A stretch of DNA of 64,000 nucleotides from an uncultured Lachnospiraceae bacterium. Lineage in GTDB: Bacteria; Bacillota; Clostridia; Lachnospirales; Lachnospiraceae. This document shows, one piece after another, positions 16,915 to 27,493 of this stretch (position 1 is the stretch's first letter; each line of letters begins with the position of its first letter). The stretch lies in NCBI GenBank assembly GCA_958402795.1, contig CATXUX010000008.1, positions 55,867-119,866 on the forward strand, given 5' to 3'. A program made the position numbers and the translations under genes. A model generated the notes under the pieces. It had not been told where the DNA came from and searched no databases. It saw nothing but the letters and a program-made list of their open reading frames with translations.

Positions 16915-18719
16915 TTATTTTTTATCCAAAAATACAGTTCTGCCTTCTGTAATCCCGCATTCATTAAATGCATCCACCCGCACATAATAACTGCATCCGG
17001 CAACCAGCGCCCCGACTCTCTGTTTTGTCTCGAAAGTCATATAGCTATGGTATAATTTGTCCGGTTCTGTTCCCCATAAAATATTGTAGCCGACAGCTCC
17101 CTCCGATTTTGCCTCAACAAGCATATCAAGGTCATTTTTCCGTACTGCAGTGAATTCCGGCGTTCCCGGCTTTTCACCTCCTGTTCCGATTCCAAATACC
17201 CGGAGTCCGGAGATACAAGGCTTCTGTCCATACGGGACCTCAACGATGGTCAGTTTCAGAAACCGGATCTGCATTCCTTCCTCGCATACAACGAGATCGT
17301 GAGTAAGATCCGTTTCTGCCTTTGATTTATCCCTGATTACAAAATAATGTTCTCCATCCAGAGACCCTTCCAGTATCCACCGTGTATACAGTTGGGCCTC
17401 TTCAATATACCGTGCCTGTGCAGTTCCTCTGATTTCTCCCGGAACCGGAATGTCGATTTTATCATCTGCAAAATTAATCTGCACAGCATGAACATTCTGT
17501 GGTTTCTCCAAATCTATCTGAAGCCATTCCCCGCTTTTTGAAGATGAAGCCTGCCACCAGTTTTGTACATTTTCGTTGACTGCCAGCTCTGCCTCTTTTC
17601 CTTCTGTGCTTCCTGACGCAGTTGCAGGCTTCTTGTAACTCAACAGATACCATTTTGGTTCTGCCCACGGATCCCTGCTTTCATCAGACATGTCCATCGG
17701 CCAGTCCCCGTATCTCTGATTACAAAACAGATTTCCTTCTGCATCCAATCCAGCCGGCCAGATTCCCAGACGTCGTTCAAACATATGGTTTACGCTGATC
17801 CGCATAGTAGCGGCGTGCCACAGTTTTCCTGACATATCCCGCATGGTTGAACCGTGTCCCGCCCCGGGAAGAAATCCTCCCGGCTTGTAGGAATACGGAT
17901 TATTTTCAGCTGGAACAAACGGGCCCAGTGGATGTTCTGATACATAGACGCCGTCTGCATATGTATTATATTGTGCTCCGGGGCACGCATACTGCAAATA
18001 ATATTTCCCGTTAAACTTGTCCATCCATGCTCCTTCTATGTACGGCTTTGCACTGAACATTCCCTTTGCCATCGGAATCATTTCCTGTGGAATTGTTTCC
18101 ACACTCATTCCCCGCATTTTCAGAAATCCCTGAAATGCCGCTTCAACTTCTTCCTCACTTTTGGGGAGATCCGCATTATCCTCTCCCACACGTTCATATC
18201 CTTTTGAAAATGCGTCTCCATAAATAAGACCTTTTTTTCACCTATCGGAAGCATCGTTTCAGGATCAAGCTCCACGCCCCAGATCGGATCTGTATTGGTA
18301 CATCCCCAGTAAAAATAAAGACGTCCGTCGTCATCGCAGAATAAGTTCGGATCCCAGAATTCAAAACTCCCCGGAATTTCTTCATATGGTCCGTTTACCG
18401 GATCTTTTGTCCGATAGAAATTACAGTTTTCTCCGCGCTTTGAGGCACACAAGTATACATAATCCCCGACCGCCCGTATATCCGGCGCATAATCATAAAG
18501 CGGTAGTTCATCCGGCAGACGGTAATATTCCCAGTCCGCAAGATTTTCCGATACCCACACACCCAGCGTCATAGATGCAAAAATATAATATTTTCCCTTA
18601 AAACATATCATGGATGGGTCAGCAGCTTCCCTGGCGACCTGAATCCCTGCATTACTTCTTTTATCATCATTAAACTGATACCGATAATTGATATTTATCG
18701 GATTACATAAATAGCTCAT
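16915..18719 (-). pseudogene. GH43-family glycosidase with discoidin-like and Fn3 modules, split by a -1 frameshift
   Basis: The first frame (from ATG at 18719, GGGAGGA site) encodes the N-terminal blades of a five-bladed GH43 propeller, with Asp motifs AADPS and DYAPDIRAVG. It shifts at an A7 run near 18231-18238. The second frame (stop at 16915) continues with GLIYGDAFSKGYERVGEDN, the third catalytic motif PYIEGAWM, the rest of the propeller, an F5/8-type carbohydrate-binding domain (NWWQASSSKSGEWLQIDL) and a fibronectin-like tail. All three catalytic acids survive across the two frames. One extra A, or a -1 ribosomal shift on A AAA AAG, restores one protein of about 600 residues. It may therefore be a live frameshifted gene, a phase variant, a young pseudogene or a sequencing error. 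Confidence 0.8.
18231..18237 (-). other. slippery heptamer A AAA AAG in the GH43 gene
   Basis: Read in frame as GA(A AAA AAG) G on the minus strand. This is the X XXY YYZ heptamer used for -1 frameshifting in bacterial dnaX, and a -1 shift here enters exactly the frame that holds the rest of the GH43 protein. Confidence 0.6.
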
Positions 18720-18745
18720 TTTTTCCTCCCAATCTGTCTTTTTCA

Positions 18746-20152
18746 TCAGGCATTTGGATTCGCCGCACCTGATTCCGCTTCCAGTTTTGCTTTTTTCTCC
18801 GCCTCAAATGCCGCTGCCTGTTCCTCCAGCTTTGAAAATGCAACACAGCACAAAGCGATAATTACCAGCATTACTGCCGGAACCAGAGCAAAGTCAGCCC
18901 GGATCATCATCAGCGCACTGGCGGGCTGAGACGTCGCATTCTCTGCGGAAACATATCCGGCTATCATAAGCAGCATCCCGGTAACCCATGATCCCATAGC
19001 CGCGCCTGCCTTCATTGCGAAATTGGACAGAATACCGGAAGAACCATCCATTCTGGGCATACCGAGCATTTCATTATATGTACAGATATTCATGATAAAA
19101 AGCACACCGTAGTAGGAGAGCGGAAGTGTCGCAAACTGTCCCATTACGTATCCGACCAGCACGCCCGGCAAAAATGACCCGGAGATGAAGCAGATCAGAT
19201 ATCCAATGATTCCTACCACACAGAACATGGCGATCATCTTACCCATAGAACCAACCTTTTTCATAATTGCCGGAAAAGCAGCCATGACAGGAAGCAGGAC
19301 AATTCCCACAACGCTTAACAGACCGGCAAGTTCGATCTTTCCCACGATCCACTTAAAATAATAGGAGCCTACCGCCAGGTTTGTAATGATATTGTAGCAG
19401 AGCATGATAATTGCATAATACCACACATATTTGTTGCGTTTAAACAGGGTCATGATTTCATGAAAATGAATCTTTTCCTGGTTTGACTGCTCATCCACAG
19501 CCGGATCCTCCTTACAGAAGACAAAACGGAGCACACCAATCAGAGTTGCCGGAATCATGACCAACGCCACCGCTGCTGTCCAACCGGAAGCCGTTGTTGC
19601 AATTCTTCCCATCAGAACCGGGAATATTACATTCATGACCAGAGAGCCTCCCATTGTGACCATACTTCCATAAGACGCCACCTTACGAATCAATACCGGA
19701 TTATTACTGAAGTGGCGGATTGTATATGGGTTTGCCGCTGCTCCCCGGAAGGTGGAAAAGATAGAAAACGTCAGTGTATACATGAAGAAAATCCATGCAA
19801 ATTTGACGCCTTCACTCCATGCCGGATTTCCTGCAAAAAGCAGCACGGAACAGATTGTCATACCGACGATGCCAATCTCATACGGACGTCCCTTTCCCCA
19901 TTTTGTGTGGGTATTATCCACCAGCCAGCCCGCTGCAATATCTGTAAACGCATCCACAACCTTACTGAGCAACAGAAGTGTCCCCACAACACCAACATTC
20001 AGCCCCAGAGTATCGCTTGCATAAATTGTAAGATAATTAAGAACAACTACGTTAATCCAGGCTGCCGACACGTCCGAACTCTTCCACAGCATCAGACGCC
20101 CGAACCCAAGCCTGTCTTCCTTTTTTGTTTTTGCTTTCGCCGCTTTTCCCAT
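18746..20152 (-). CDS. GPH-family (glycoside-pentoside-hexuronide) sugar symporter
   Basis: This 468-residue protein has 12 transmembrane helices and the GPH signature after helix 2 (DAFTDIAAGWLVDNTHTKWGKGRPYE). GPH transporters import glycosides with cations. It starts with an AGGAGG site 22 bases after a GH2 gene and ends next to the GH43 start, so it is the importer of the operon. The C-terminal tail is short, charged and cytoplasmic. Its neighbours suggest that the substrate is a beta-linked oligosaccharide or plant glycoside cleaved in the cytosol. Confidence 0.92.
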   Translation of the reverse strand: MGKAAKAKTKKEDRLGFGRLMLWKSSDVSAAWINVVVLNYLTIYASDTLGLNVGVVGTLLLLSKVVDAFTDIAAGWLVDNTHTKWGKGRPYEIGIVGMTICSVLLFAGNPAWSEGVKFAWIFFMYTLTFSIFSTFRGAAANPYTIRHFSNNPVLIRKVASYGSMVTMGGSLVMNVIFPVLMGRIATTASGWTAAVALVMIPATLIGVLRFVFCKEDPAVDEQSNQEKIHFHEIMTLFKRNKYVWYYAIIMLCYNIITNLAVGSYYFKWIVGKIELAGLLSVVGIVLLPVMAAFPAIMKKVGSMGKMIAMFCVVGIIGYLICFISGSFLPGVLVGYVMGQFATLPLSYYGVLFIMNICTYNEMLGMPRMDGSSGILSNFAMKAGAAMGSWVTGMLLMIAGYVSAENATSQPASALMMIRADFALVPAVMLVIIALCCVAFSKLEEQAAAFEAEKKAKLEAESGAANPNA

Positions 20153-20174
20153 TTTCTTTCCTCCTAATCTCTGC

Positions 20175-22400
20175 TTATTGTTTTTTTATCTGCTGCAGCG
20201 CCTCATTGAGCTGTTTTATCTGCTCTGGTTTTACAGCGTCGCCGGCCTGTTTTAACAGGCTCTGTATCTTCATTCCCGCCATCATTTTTTCAAGATTGGC
20301 ATTTCCCTCCGTACTGGCCGCCACATCGCCCCTGGATGCCGATGCCTGCGCTATAATCCTCCCCAGAATCGCGGCTCCCGCAGGATTTGCCATTACTTCC
20401 CCCATCGTATCCTGAATAGAAAAGCATTCCGGATTTATTTCCTCCCTGTCAAACCAGTTCACGACCGCCTCTTTTTGGAACAGATAATCCGGATTGGGCT
20501 GGGATACCTTCCGGATAACGGCAGTATCCATACAGTCGCCCGCCATCGCCCTTATCAGATGTTCCCCTGTCAGCGGGACCTGGAAAACAAAAACCCTTTT
20601 TCCTTCCTGCCGCTTTACAATTTCTCCGTCAACCAAAAGTGTTACCTCAGGCTGATTGGAATAGACCTTAACCTCCGTCATATCTTCCGTCCTGTCCGCA
20701 TATCTCTTTCCGCAGATATGGACAAAAGCCTCTTTGCTCCAGGCTGCTTTATAAAGATAAAACGCATCCTTTTTCAGCTTCCGGTCCATAGAAACCAGCC
20801 CCTTCTGATTCACACCGTGGGCTCCTCCCTCATCCCTTCCGTCTGCTGCAAAGTCGAACATATTCCAGACATGTGTCGCCCATAAATAGGGACGTTCTTC
20901 GATGCATCTCAAAATATGCTCATGATACAATGCCTGGTACTGTTCGGAATAGTCTCCTATTTCCGGATGTGCTGTCTGAAACCTGGGATTCGCATCCGCT
21001 CCATATTCGGAAAACCCGATGATTCTCTCCGGATATTTTTCATGATACTCATCAAAGAAACGGTCGTTCTGGCTCAAATCTCCGATATACCAGCCGAAAT
21101 ATAGGTTGTAGCTTCCGATATCCGGAATATCAATGATGGAATTGTCTGTCTCCAGCATGAATACATGTGCCATCGTAGTCGGACGGGTCTGATCCATCCG
21201 ATGACACAGATCATTCAGTTGCCTGTGATTCTCCAGCATATCCTCCGTCACACTGCCGTTTGCTGTGATCTCGTTGGAAAGTCCCCAGCATACGATAGAC
21301 GGATGGTTATAGCACTGTGTGATCAGTTCTTTCATCTGTGAGAGCGTGTTTTCCCGCCCGTTCGGCATATGCTGTGTAATATACGGAATCTCTGCCCATA
21401 CGACCATGCCGTATTCATCGCACAGATCATAAAACTCCTGCGCATGCTGATAGTGCGCCAGCCGGATCGTATTCGCGCCGATCTCCCGGATCAGATCCAT
21501 ATCTTCTCTGTGCATTTCCGGCGTCAGTGCATTTCCGGCTCCTTCTCTGTCCTGATGTCTGGAAACGCCCCGCAGCGGGTAGGATTTCCCGTTCAGGAAA
21601 AATCCTTTGTCTTTGTCGAACGAAATCGTCCGGCATCCAAATCTGGCAGATACCGAGTCCGCAGGATTTTTCTCATAATCTGCGTTTTCCAAAAGTAACT
21701 CTGCTTTCATTGTATATAAGTACGGATCCTTAATACCGTTCCAGAGACGGACGTCTTCTAGCTGTAACTCTGCGCAGGCATATCCGTCCTCTGCTCTTAC
21801 CGTTGTCTCTGCATTTGCCTCTTCAATCCGAAACCGTACTGTTCCCTCGCCGTTCACCCATGCCTCCGCACGGATCACTGCCCGGCTGCCTTCTACCTGC
21901 GGCGTTACCTTTATCCCGGGCGTACCATCTTTGATTAATTCAAAATGATTTTCCGGTACTCCGATCAGATTCACATTCCGGTAAAGTCCGCCGTAAAAGG
22001 TAAAATCCGCCTTCTGGGGATATACTCTGTCATTGACCCCATTGTCTACTGCCACACACAGCAGTTGGTCCTCTGCCATATATTCCGTTACGTCTACGCG
22101 AAAAGTGGAATATCCTCCTTCATGGTGAGCCAGTTTCGTTCTTCCCAGATATACATCCGCAGTCATGGCCGCCCCCTGGAATTCCAGAAAAATTCTCTCA
22201 TCCTTTGCCGGCGCCATCTTTTCCATCACCCGTGCATACATACAGACGCCACGGTAATAATCATTACCTCCGTCCTGTCCGTCTTTTGCATTCCAGGTAT
22301 GCGGAAGCGTGACCTGCTCCCATGTATCCGGTACAGCATCCGGAACAACGTCTGTCTTTGCAAAGAACCAATTACTGTTTATATTCTCTGTCCGTCTCAT
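20175..22400 (-). CDS. GH2 family beta-galactosidase/glycosidase
   Basis: This 741-residue protein has the GH2 order: jelly-roll sugar-binding domain (about 10-155), immunoglobulin-like domain (about 160-260) and TIM barrel (about 265-560). The acid/base is E377 (WGLSNE) and the nucleophile E465 (GFSEYG). A further Ig-like domain follows, and then an unusual Ala-rich helical tail of about 100 residues (660-741) that I cannot assign. No signal peptide. It is the first gene of the operon GH2-GPH-GH43-GH3-GH3-NTF2, behind the promoter at 22605-22632. GH2 covers galactosidases, glucuronidases and mannosidases; the exact specificity is open. Confidence 0.9.
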   Translation of the reverse strand: MRRTENINSNWFFAKTDVVPDAVPDTWEQVTLPHTWNAKDGQDGGNDYYRGVCMYARVMEKMAPAKDERIFLEFQGAAMTADVYLGRTKLAHHEGGYSTFRVDVTEYMAEDQLLCVAVDNGVNDRVYPQKADFTFYGGLYRNVNLIGVPENHFELIKDGTPGIKVTPQVEGSRAVIRAEAWVNGEGTVRFRIEEANAETTVRAEDGYACAELQLEDVRLWNGIKDPYLYTMKAELLLENADYEKNPADSVSARFGCRTISFDKDKGFFLNGKSYPLRGVSRHQDREGAGNALTPEMHREDMDLIREIGANTIRLAHYQHAQEFYDLCDEYGMVVWAEIPYITQHMPNGRENTLSQMKELITQCYNHPSIVCWGLSNEITANGSVTEDMLENHRQLNDLCHRMDQTRPTTMAHVFMLETDNSIIDIPDIGSYNLYFGWYIGDLSQNDRFFDEYHEKYPERIIGFSEYGADANPRFQTAHPEIGDYSEQYQALYHEHILRCIEERPYLWATHVWNMFDFAADGRDEGGAHGVNQKGLVSMDRKLKKDAFYLYKAAWSKEAFVHICGKRYADRTEDMTEVKVYSNQPEVTLLVDGEIVKRQEGKRVFVFQVPLTGEHLIRAMAGDCMDTAVIRKVSQPNPDYLFQKEAVVNWFDREEINPECFSIQDTMGEVMANPAGAAILGRIIAQASASRGDVAASTEGNANLEKMMAGMKIQSLLKQAGDAVKPEQIKQLNEALQQIKKQ

Positions 22401-22604
22401 GCTTTGTATCCTTTCCTGTCGTTATCCATAATTTTCTTTATTCTTTCATTTACAATCTGTACATCCCCTCCTCCGGCCATAACCTCCTGAATATTCCACA
22501 AATAAAATTGTTTTCATGTGTTAAGATTTGTCTGTTTTTTTATCAGGAGATTTTGCGTGCTTATAATTATTACGAAATTTATCGACTCATTTCTTAATAA
22601 GACC

Positions 22605-22672
22605 ATTATATTTGTTCGTTTTATCAATACAACTCACAAATTATGTTTTATGTCTGTTTATTAGCGTTATTT
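22605..22672 (-). promoter_or_regulatory. promoter and AraC-type operator of the GH2-GPH-GH43-GH3-GH3 operon
   Basis: On the minus strand -35 TTGTAT (22632-22627), 16-base spacer, -10 TATAAT (22610-22605). Upstream are two TTA-rich repeats, starting at 22641 and 22661, 20 bases apart. The block from about 22621 to 22724 is similar to the AraC intergenic region (27611-27713), including ACAACTCA, TGTCTGT and TATGACATATA. The rest of the 22401-22811 gap is AT-rich with no further gene. Confidence 0.6.
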
Positions 22673-22761
22673 TTCGAATTAGACTAATTTTTTTCCTTTA
22701 AGTCGAAATTTATGACATATATGTATATAGATACACATTTTCTCTGTCGAACGTTCAAGAA

Positions 22762-22806
22762 TAAAAAATCATGTATCAGCATAGTATTCACGCCAATACA
22801 TGATTT
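22762..22806 (-). terminator. intrinsic terminator of the GH2-GH3 operon
   Basis: On the minus strand AAATCATGTAT (22806-22796) pairs with ATACATGATTT (22776-22766), followed by a T-run. It lies directly after the stop of the GH3 gene. Confidence 0.8.
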
Positions 22807-22811
22807 CTTAA

Positions 22812-25028
22812 TTATGAAAGTCCAAAACCTATAGAATAAATATTTCCCATTTCGTCGATATACGCTTCTATATCATTCGCGACATCTTCACAATGTGTTT
22901 CCACAGTTTCCATATCCTTGGGAATAAGAACCGGAAGCTTACCACTTGGTTTTACCTCTCCCGACAGCAATTCAAAAATAACTTTTTTCTGCATTCCAAA
23001 GTCCACAAGAACTGCATCGGCATAAGCCTCCCACTCACGGACAACCGTTGGACGTTCCATACGTAAAACCACTATCACCGGCTTTTCCTGCATTGCCTGC
23101 TTCGTGTAAATAATCAGATCTAAATCCGATTCATTTGCTGTCACTTCTATACGGTCTTTATAGCTGCGGTTAAAATCAGTTTCTCTCGGATCGCCCCCTG
23201 CAATGCTGCGCTCTCTTGCCAGCCTTGCCGTATAGGGACGATATTGCAGGCTAATAGGATAATAACCGGGATTTTTTTGATTTTCCCCTGCCATCATATC
23301 AAATTCATAGCCGTTGCGCCCCCGCGGGGAATCCACAAATACAACCGCGGCATCTGCCTTTTCAGGACTATCGACCCGTATAAAATACTGATTCACCAGT
23401 TCATCCCTCACTGGATTTCGATCCTCCGGCTTCGTTTTCATACGGACAAACCCATAGTAAGAATCTATATGTCTCATCGGAATATATACCCTTGCTTTTT
23501 TTGCTAAAGGGAATGCCTGGTTCTTGTTCTTTAACAATACCGGGGATTTTTTCTGTGCATTAAGACCACGCCGGACATATTTTTCACATCCAACCACCTG
23601 CTTACTTTCTTCCACATCCAGATATGGCTGGTCAAAAAGTCCCAGTCGGAACAGATTCAGAAGCAGCTTATATGCAGACAAATAAAGTTTGCCATCCATA
23701 TAGTCCCGTCCATGCTTTTCGCATCCTAACTTATACGCATCATCCACCACGCTGCGGTCATCCAGTCCTCCAAACTGATTGACGCCATTTTCGATCAGTT
23801 TTAAAACCCGTTCTGCCTGGGTCAGATGCTCCACGCCATGACATTTTCCTCCCATTACATACATCCCCACATGTGGCGTCTTATCTTTGGTAATTCCCCA
23901 ATCCGTACAGATAACACCTTCATAACCATACTTTTCGATAAGCAGATCTTGAATAATATACTTGTTATAAGAATTTCCCACATTTTCATGATATTTCTTG
24001 TCCTGATTCCAGGGTACATTATAGTACGGCATGACTGCCGCACAACTTCCGGTTTTTCCTTTCAAGCGGAATGCGCCTTCTACAAAGGGTTTCAGATGTG
24101 TTTCAAAATTATTTCCCGGATAAACTGCATATTTTCCAAATGGATAATGGGCATCCCTGCCTCCTTCTCCGGTTCCTCCGCCCGGCCAATGCTTTGCCAT
24201 AGCAATAACGCTGTCCCTTCCCCATCCATCTGCTTCTCCTTCCGTTGTCTGCAATCCGTCGCACACTGTCCGGGCAAGTTCTGTGGTCAACTCCACATCA
24301 GAACCAAACGTATCCTGAATCCGGAACCATCTTGGATCGCTCCCAAGATCAATCTGGGGACCTAAAGCCGTTGCAATGCCGAGAGCACGGTATTCTCTGG
24401 CAACCGTTTCCGCATAATCGCGAGCTATTTTCATGTCATGTACCGCTGCCATAGCCATGCCTTCCGGCCAGGCGGATACCTCCCCGGATGCATTACGGAA
24501 TTCCACACGGTCTCCATCCGCTCCATGACGAGGATCGCTGGATAAATTAACCGGTATTCCATGCGGGCAGGCTTCAGCGAGACTTTGCATCCGGTTTGAC
24601 CATTCCACCGTAGTCTCCACATCTTTCATATTTGATACCAAAAAATGACGAATAAAATCCTTCTCCACCATTTTTTCCTGCTGGTCTGTCAATTCAGAAG
24701 GCTTAACGTCTTTTGCTTCCGGATATGTCACGCCCCCATAAGTACCTACATTCTCCATCTGCCCCGGCATAGCGGGGATTGGCTGTGATGAAGTATGCAA
24801 AGTCAGACCAATCATTTCTTTCACACTCAATCTCCCTGCCAGGTCTTTTGCTCTTTTTTCGCTGGACAGTCTCCAATCTTCATATGGGTAAAGGATTCCA
24901 TCCCCTTCCGCATCTTTGAAAGCATATCCGTCCTGTTCAATGATCCGGTTTCGTATTGTTCCGATTGTTTTTCCGTTTTCATTCTGATAGAGCGTGTAAC
25001 CCTCTTTTTCTATTTTCGTATATGGCAT
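22812..25028 (-). CDS. GH3 beta-glucosidase-type enzyme (standard domain order)
   Basis: This 738-residue protein has the usual GH3 order: TIM barrel (about 55-420) and then sandwich domain (about 480-735). Seen motifs are DPRHGADG, KHWPGGGTGEGGRDAHYPFGKY with K279-H280, and the nucleophile D376 in GVICTDWG. No signal peptide. The subgroup resembles the large cytosolic exo-glycosidases of Clostridia with an N-terminal YEDWRL segment. It follows the GH2 gene by 23 bases and ends at a terminator. It has not the permuted order of the two GH3 at 11.6-16.9 kb, so it is a different lineage. Confidence 0.9.
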   Translation of the reverse strand: MPYTKIEKEGYTLYQNENGKTIGTIRNRIIEQDGYAFKDAEGDGILYPYEDWRLSSEKRAKDLAGRLSVKEMIGLTLHTSSQPIPAMPGQMENVGTYGGVTYPEAKDVKPSELTDQQEKMVEKDFIRHFLVSNMKDVETTVEWSNRMQSLAEACPHGIPVNLSSDPRHGADGDRVEFRNASGEVSAWPEGMAMAAVHDMKIARDYAETVAREYRALGIATALGPQIDLGSDPRWFRIQDTFGSDVELTTELARTVCDGLQTTEGEADGWGRDSVIAMAKHWPGGGTGEGGRDAHYPFGKYAVYPGNNFETHLKPFVEGAFRLKGKTGSCAAVMPYYNVPWNQDKKYHENVGNSYNKYIIQDLLIEKYGYEGVICTDWGITKDKTPHVGMYVMGGKCHGVEHLTQAERVLKLIENGVNQFGGLDDRSVVDDAYKLGCEKHGRDYMDGKLYLSAYKLLLNLFRLGLFDQPYLDVEESKQVVGCEKYVRRGLNAQKKSPVLLKNKNQAFPLAKKARVYIPMRHIDSYYGFVRMKTKPEDRNPVRDELVNQYFIRVDSPEKADAAVVFVDSPRGRNGYEFDMMAGENQKNPGYYPISLQYRPYTARLARERSIAGGDPRETDFNRSYKDRIEVTANESDLDLIIYTKQAMQEKPVIVVLRMERPTVVREWEAYADAVLVDFGMQKKVIFELLSGEVKPSGKLPVLIPKDMETVETHCEDVANDIEAYIDEMGNIYSIGFGLS

Positions 25029-25051
25029 AATTTTCTCCTTATAATCTTTTA

Positions 25052-27493
25052 TTATTGACCAATTACAGCATCGGATTCCAAAAACTTACAGTGGAAATTT
25101 TCCGCGTCGCCGCGTACCACCGCAAGGGCGCGTCCGCGGTATGTAGTAATGGTACCGCCGGTATAATTTTCCTCTGTAGTCGCCCTTCCGGAACCAAGTG
25201 CAATCAATTCTGCATCTTCCCCAGCCTCTGCAATAATGGCTTTCTGTGCATACGGCACCAGATTACCATCCTGATCGGTCACCTCAATGACCAGATAATT
25301 TACAGATTCCTCATCTACCGGAACGATTCCCTTCCTGCGGAGCGCCACCAGAGTCTCATCCTCTTTCACAACAAGTTTTACCGGTTCTCCTGCGCTCTTA
25401 ATGGAGTCGCCGGAAATTTTATTTCCTTCCGCATCATAACTGACTGCCGATATTACTCCCCGTACATATTCTGTGTTCCAGACTGCACGGAAATCATGGT
25501 CTGCGCCTGCGGGTTTTCTGCCCAGACTGTGCCCGTTTACCAGAAGTTCTACCGCTGCGGCACGCGAATATACCTCTGCCTTAATGGGAGTTCCCTCCGC
25601 CACCGGCCAGCTCCAGCTTCTGTCACAATCCCCCCAGCCATATCTTCCAAGAAGTTCTACTTTTCCTATATGTGCCGGATTGTAAGTCACAATATAAGTT
25701 GCATCAGACCCCCAGACTGCACTGCGATATCCGAGCTGCGGCTTCACAAACCCACAGATATCAAAATCTCCCGTTTCTGCTGTGCGCGCGGGATATTTTG
25801 TCCGGAACATTGCCTGTCTCATCATCGGAACCTGCTCTTCTTCTACATAAAAGGTGTTCCCGATTCCGGCTTCGCCAATATAATCCATACTGGTCCACTC
25901 AAAATCTCCGATTACATATGGCAGCCGCTCCACATCCGCCCAGTAACCTGCCAGCTCACGCGGTTTACTCTCCGTGCAGCAAATTACACGTTCCGGATGC
26001 TTCTCATGAGACGGTTCGTATTGATATTGCAGATAATTATAGCCTGCCACATCCCAGTCTTTCACAAAGGGAGCCGTATAGGAATCCCATATTTTCTGCC
26101 CGAACTCACAGTCCAGATTGACCATGCCATTTTCCTGAAGTTTCGCCGCATTTGCCATAACCGACTGCCAATATTTTCCGTTGTCTTCATCCTCCAATCC
26201 ATGAAAGAACGAACATAAAGCTCCTCCGATTGCCCTGGTTGCGTCCATTGTTCTTGCAAAAGCAGCCAATCCTGCAGATGTCGTATAACCGTCCGATAAT
26301 CCTCCCTGCTCAACAATTTCATTTCCGACAGACCACATAAAAATACTTGGATGGTTACGGTCTCTCCGCATCATAGCGGTAAGCTCCTGCTGCCATTCTG
26401 CTTTAAAGAAATTGCTGAAATCATAATAATCTTTTTCCATATTCCATACATCAAATGCCTCGTCAATTACAAGCATCCCTAATTCATCACAGGCATTTAA
26501 CATATCTTTGGATGGCGGATTGTGTGCAAAACGCAACGCATTAAAGCCCGCATCCTTATGAAGCTTCACTTTACGATATTCACTGTCGCGAAATGCTGCC
26601 GCTCCCACAATACCGTTATCATGATGGATGCAGCCGCCCTTCAAATTTATAGTTTTTCCATTCAGCTTAAAACCATTTTCCGCATCTATGGTAATCACAC
26701 GGATACCAAAAGACGTGTTCTCTTCATCACAGATTCCCTGCGCATTCGTACATACCTTCAAGTCATACATCTCCGGAGTATCAATATCCCAGATTTTCGG
26801 AGATTCGATGGAAACTTCCGACGTTACTGCTGTCGTTTTACCAGGCTCTACTGTTACCTGTTTCTGAAGTTCTGCAGCCAGTTTCCCTCCTGTACGCTCT
26901 GTAATTTGCAGTGTCATCTCCACGGTTTTGGTTTCTTTCGTCTCGTTCTTAACAGAAGCTTCAATCACGAGTTCTGCAAGATTTCCTTTCACATTTTTTG
27001 TATAGACATATAAACCGTCAGGAATCACATGAACCTTCTCCGCTGTCAAAAGCGTAACTTTCCGGTACAGACCCGCACCAGAATACCATCGGCTATTTGG
27101 TTCATTGCTGTTTCCTGCCGTCACAGTAATACGGTTTCGCCCGATTTTTAAATAGGAATCAATCTCAACGGTAAATGGAGTATATCCATAATGATGACGT
27201 GCTGCTACATGACCATTTACTACTACTTTTGTCATCCCATAGCATCCGTCAAAAGAAAGGATATGTATCCGTTCTTTCTCTTCTTCTGTTATCTCAATAT
27301 ACTTCGTATAAGATGCAGTGCCGCCCTTATAAAATCCTGTTTCAGAGCCTCCTGTTGCATCCTCTGCCACATCTCCCGCGATCATGAAATCATAAGGCAG
27401 GGAGATTATTTTTTTCTCTGCCGGCATCATTGGTATGTTAGATGGTTCTCCCATCTGAAATTCCCATTCCTTATTTACGTCTACGTGCTTCAT
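25052..27493 (-). CDS. GH2 family beta-galactosidase with additional C-terminal domains
   Basis: This 813-residue protein has the GH2 jelly roll (about 1-150), Ig-like domain (160-265) and TIM barrel (270-580), with acid/base E392 (MWSVGNE) and nucleophile E508 (CCTESK). A DUF4982-type domain and another Ig-like domain (about 600-813) follow, as in many Lachnospiraceae and Bacteroides galactosidases. ATG at 27493 has an AAAGGAG site; the frame runs 11 codons further upstream without one. No signal peptide. It is the first gene after the promoter at 27594-27622 and is divergent from the AraC regulator. Confidence 0.9.
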   Translation of the reverse strand: MKHVDVNKEWEFQMGEPSNIPMMPAEKKIISLPYDFMIAGDVAEDATGGSETGFYKGGTASYTKYIEITEEEKERIHILSFDGCYGMTKVVVNGHVAARHHYGYTPFTVEIDSYLKIGRNRITVTAGNSNEPNSRWYSGAGLYRKVTLLTAEKVHVIPDGLYVYTKNVKGNLAELVIEASVKNETKETKTVEMTLQITERTGGKLAAELQKQVTVEPGKTTAVTSEVSIESPKIWDIDTPEMYDLKVCTNAQGICDEENTSFGIRVITIDAENGFKLNGKTINLKGGCIHHDNGIVGAAAFRDSEYRKVKLHKDAGFNALRFAHNPPSKDMLNACDELGMLVIDEAFDVWNMEKDYYDFSNFFKAEWQQELTAMMRRDRNHPSIFMWSVGNEIVEQGGLSDGYTTSAGLAAFARTMDATRAIGGALCSFFHGLEDEDNGKYWQSVMANAAKLQENGMVNLDCEFGQKIWDSYTAPFVKDWDVAGYNYLQYQYEPSHEKHPERVICCTESKPRELAGYWADVERLPYVIGDFEWTSMDYIGEAGIGNTFYVEEEQVPMMRQAMFRTKYPARTAETGDFDICGFVKPQLGYRSAVWGSDATYIVTYNPAHIGKVELLGRYGWGDCDRSWSWPVAEGTPIKAEVYSRAAAVELLVNGHSLGRKPAGADHDFRAVWNTEYVRGVISAVSYDAEGNKISGDSIKSAGEPVKLVVKEDETLVALRRKGIVPVDEESVNYLVIEVTDQDGNLVPYAQKAIIAEAGEDAELIALGSGRATTEENYTGGTITTYRGRALAVVRGDAENFHCKFLESDAVIGQ

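Noticed and set aside
23826..24365. 179-codon plus-strand frame inside the GH3 gene
   Set aside because: Antisense of a complete GH3 catalytic domain; no independent evidence.
25055..26218. 387-codon plus-strand frame opposite the GH2 gene
   Set aside because: It is an antisense shadow of a clear GH2 enzyme with catalytic residues; Cys/His/Arg-rich composition and no family pattern.
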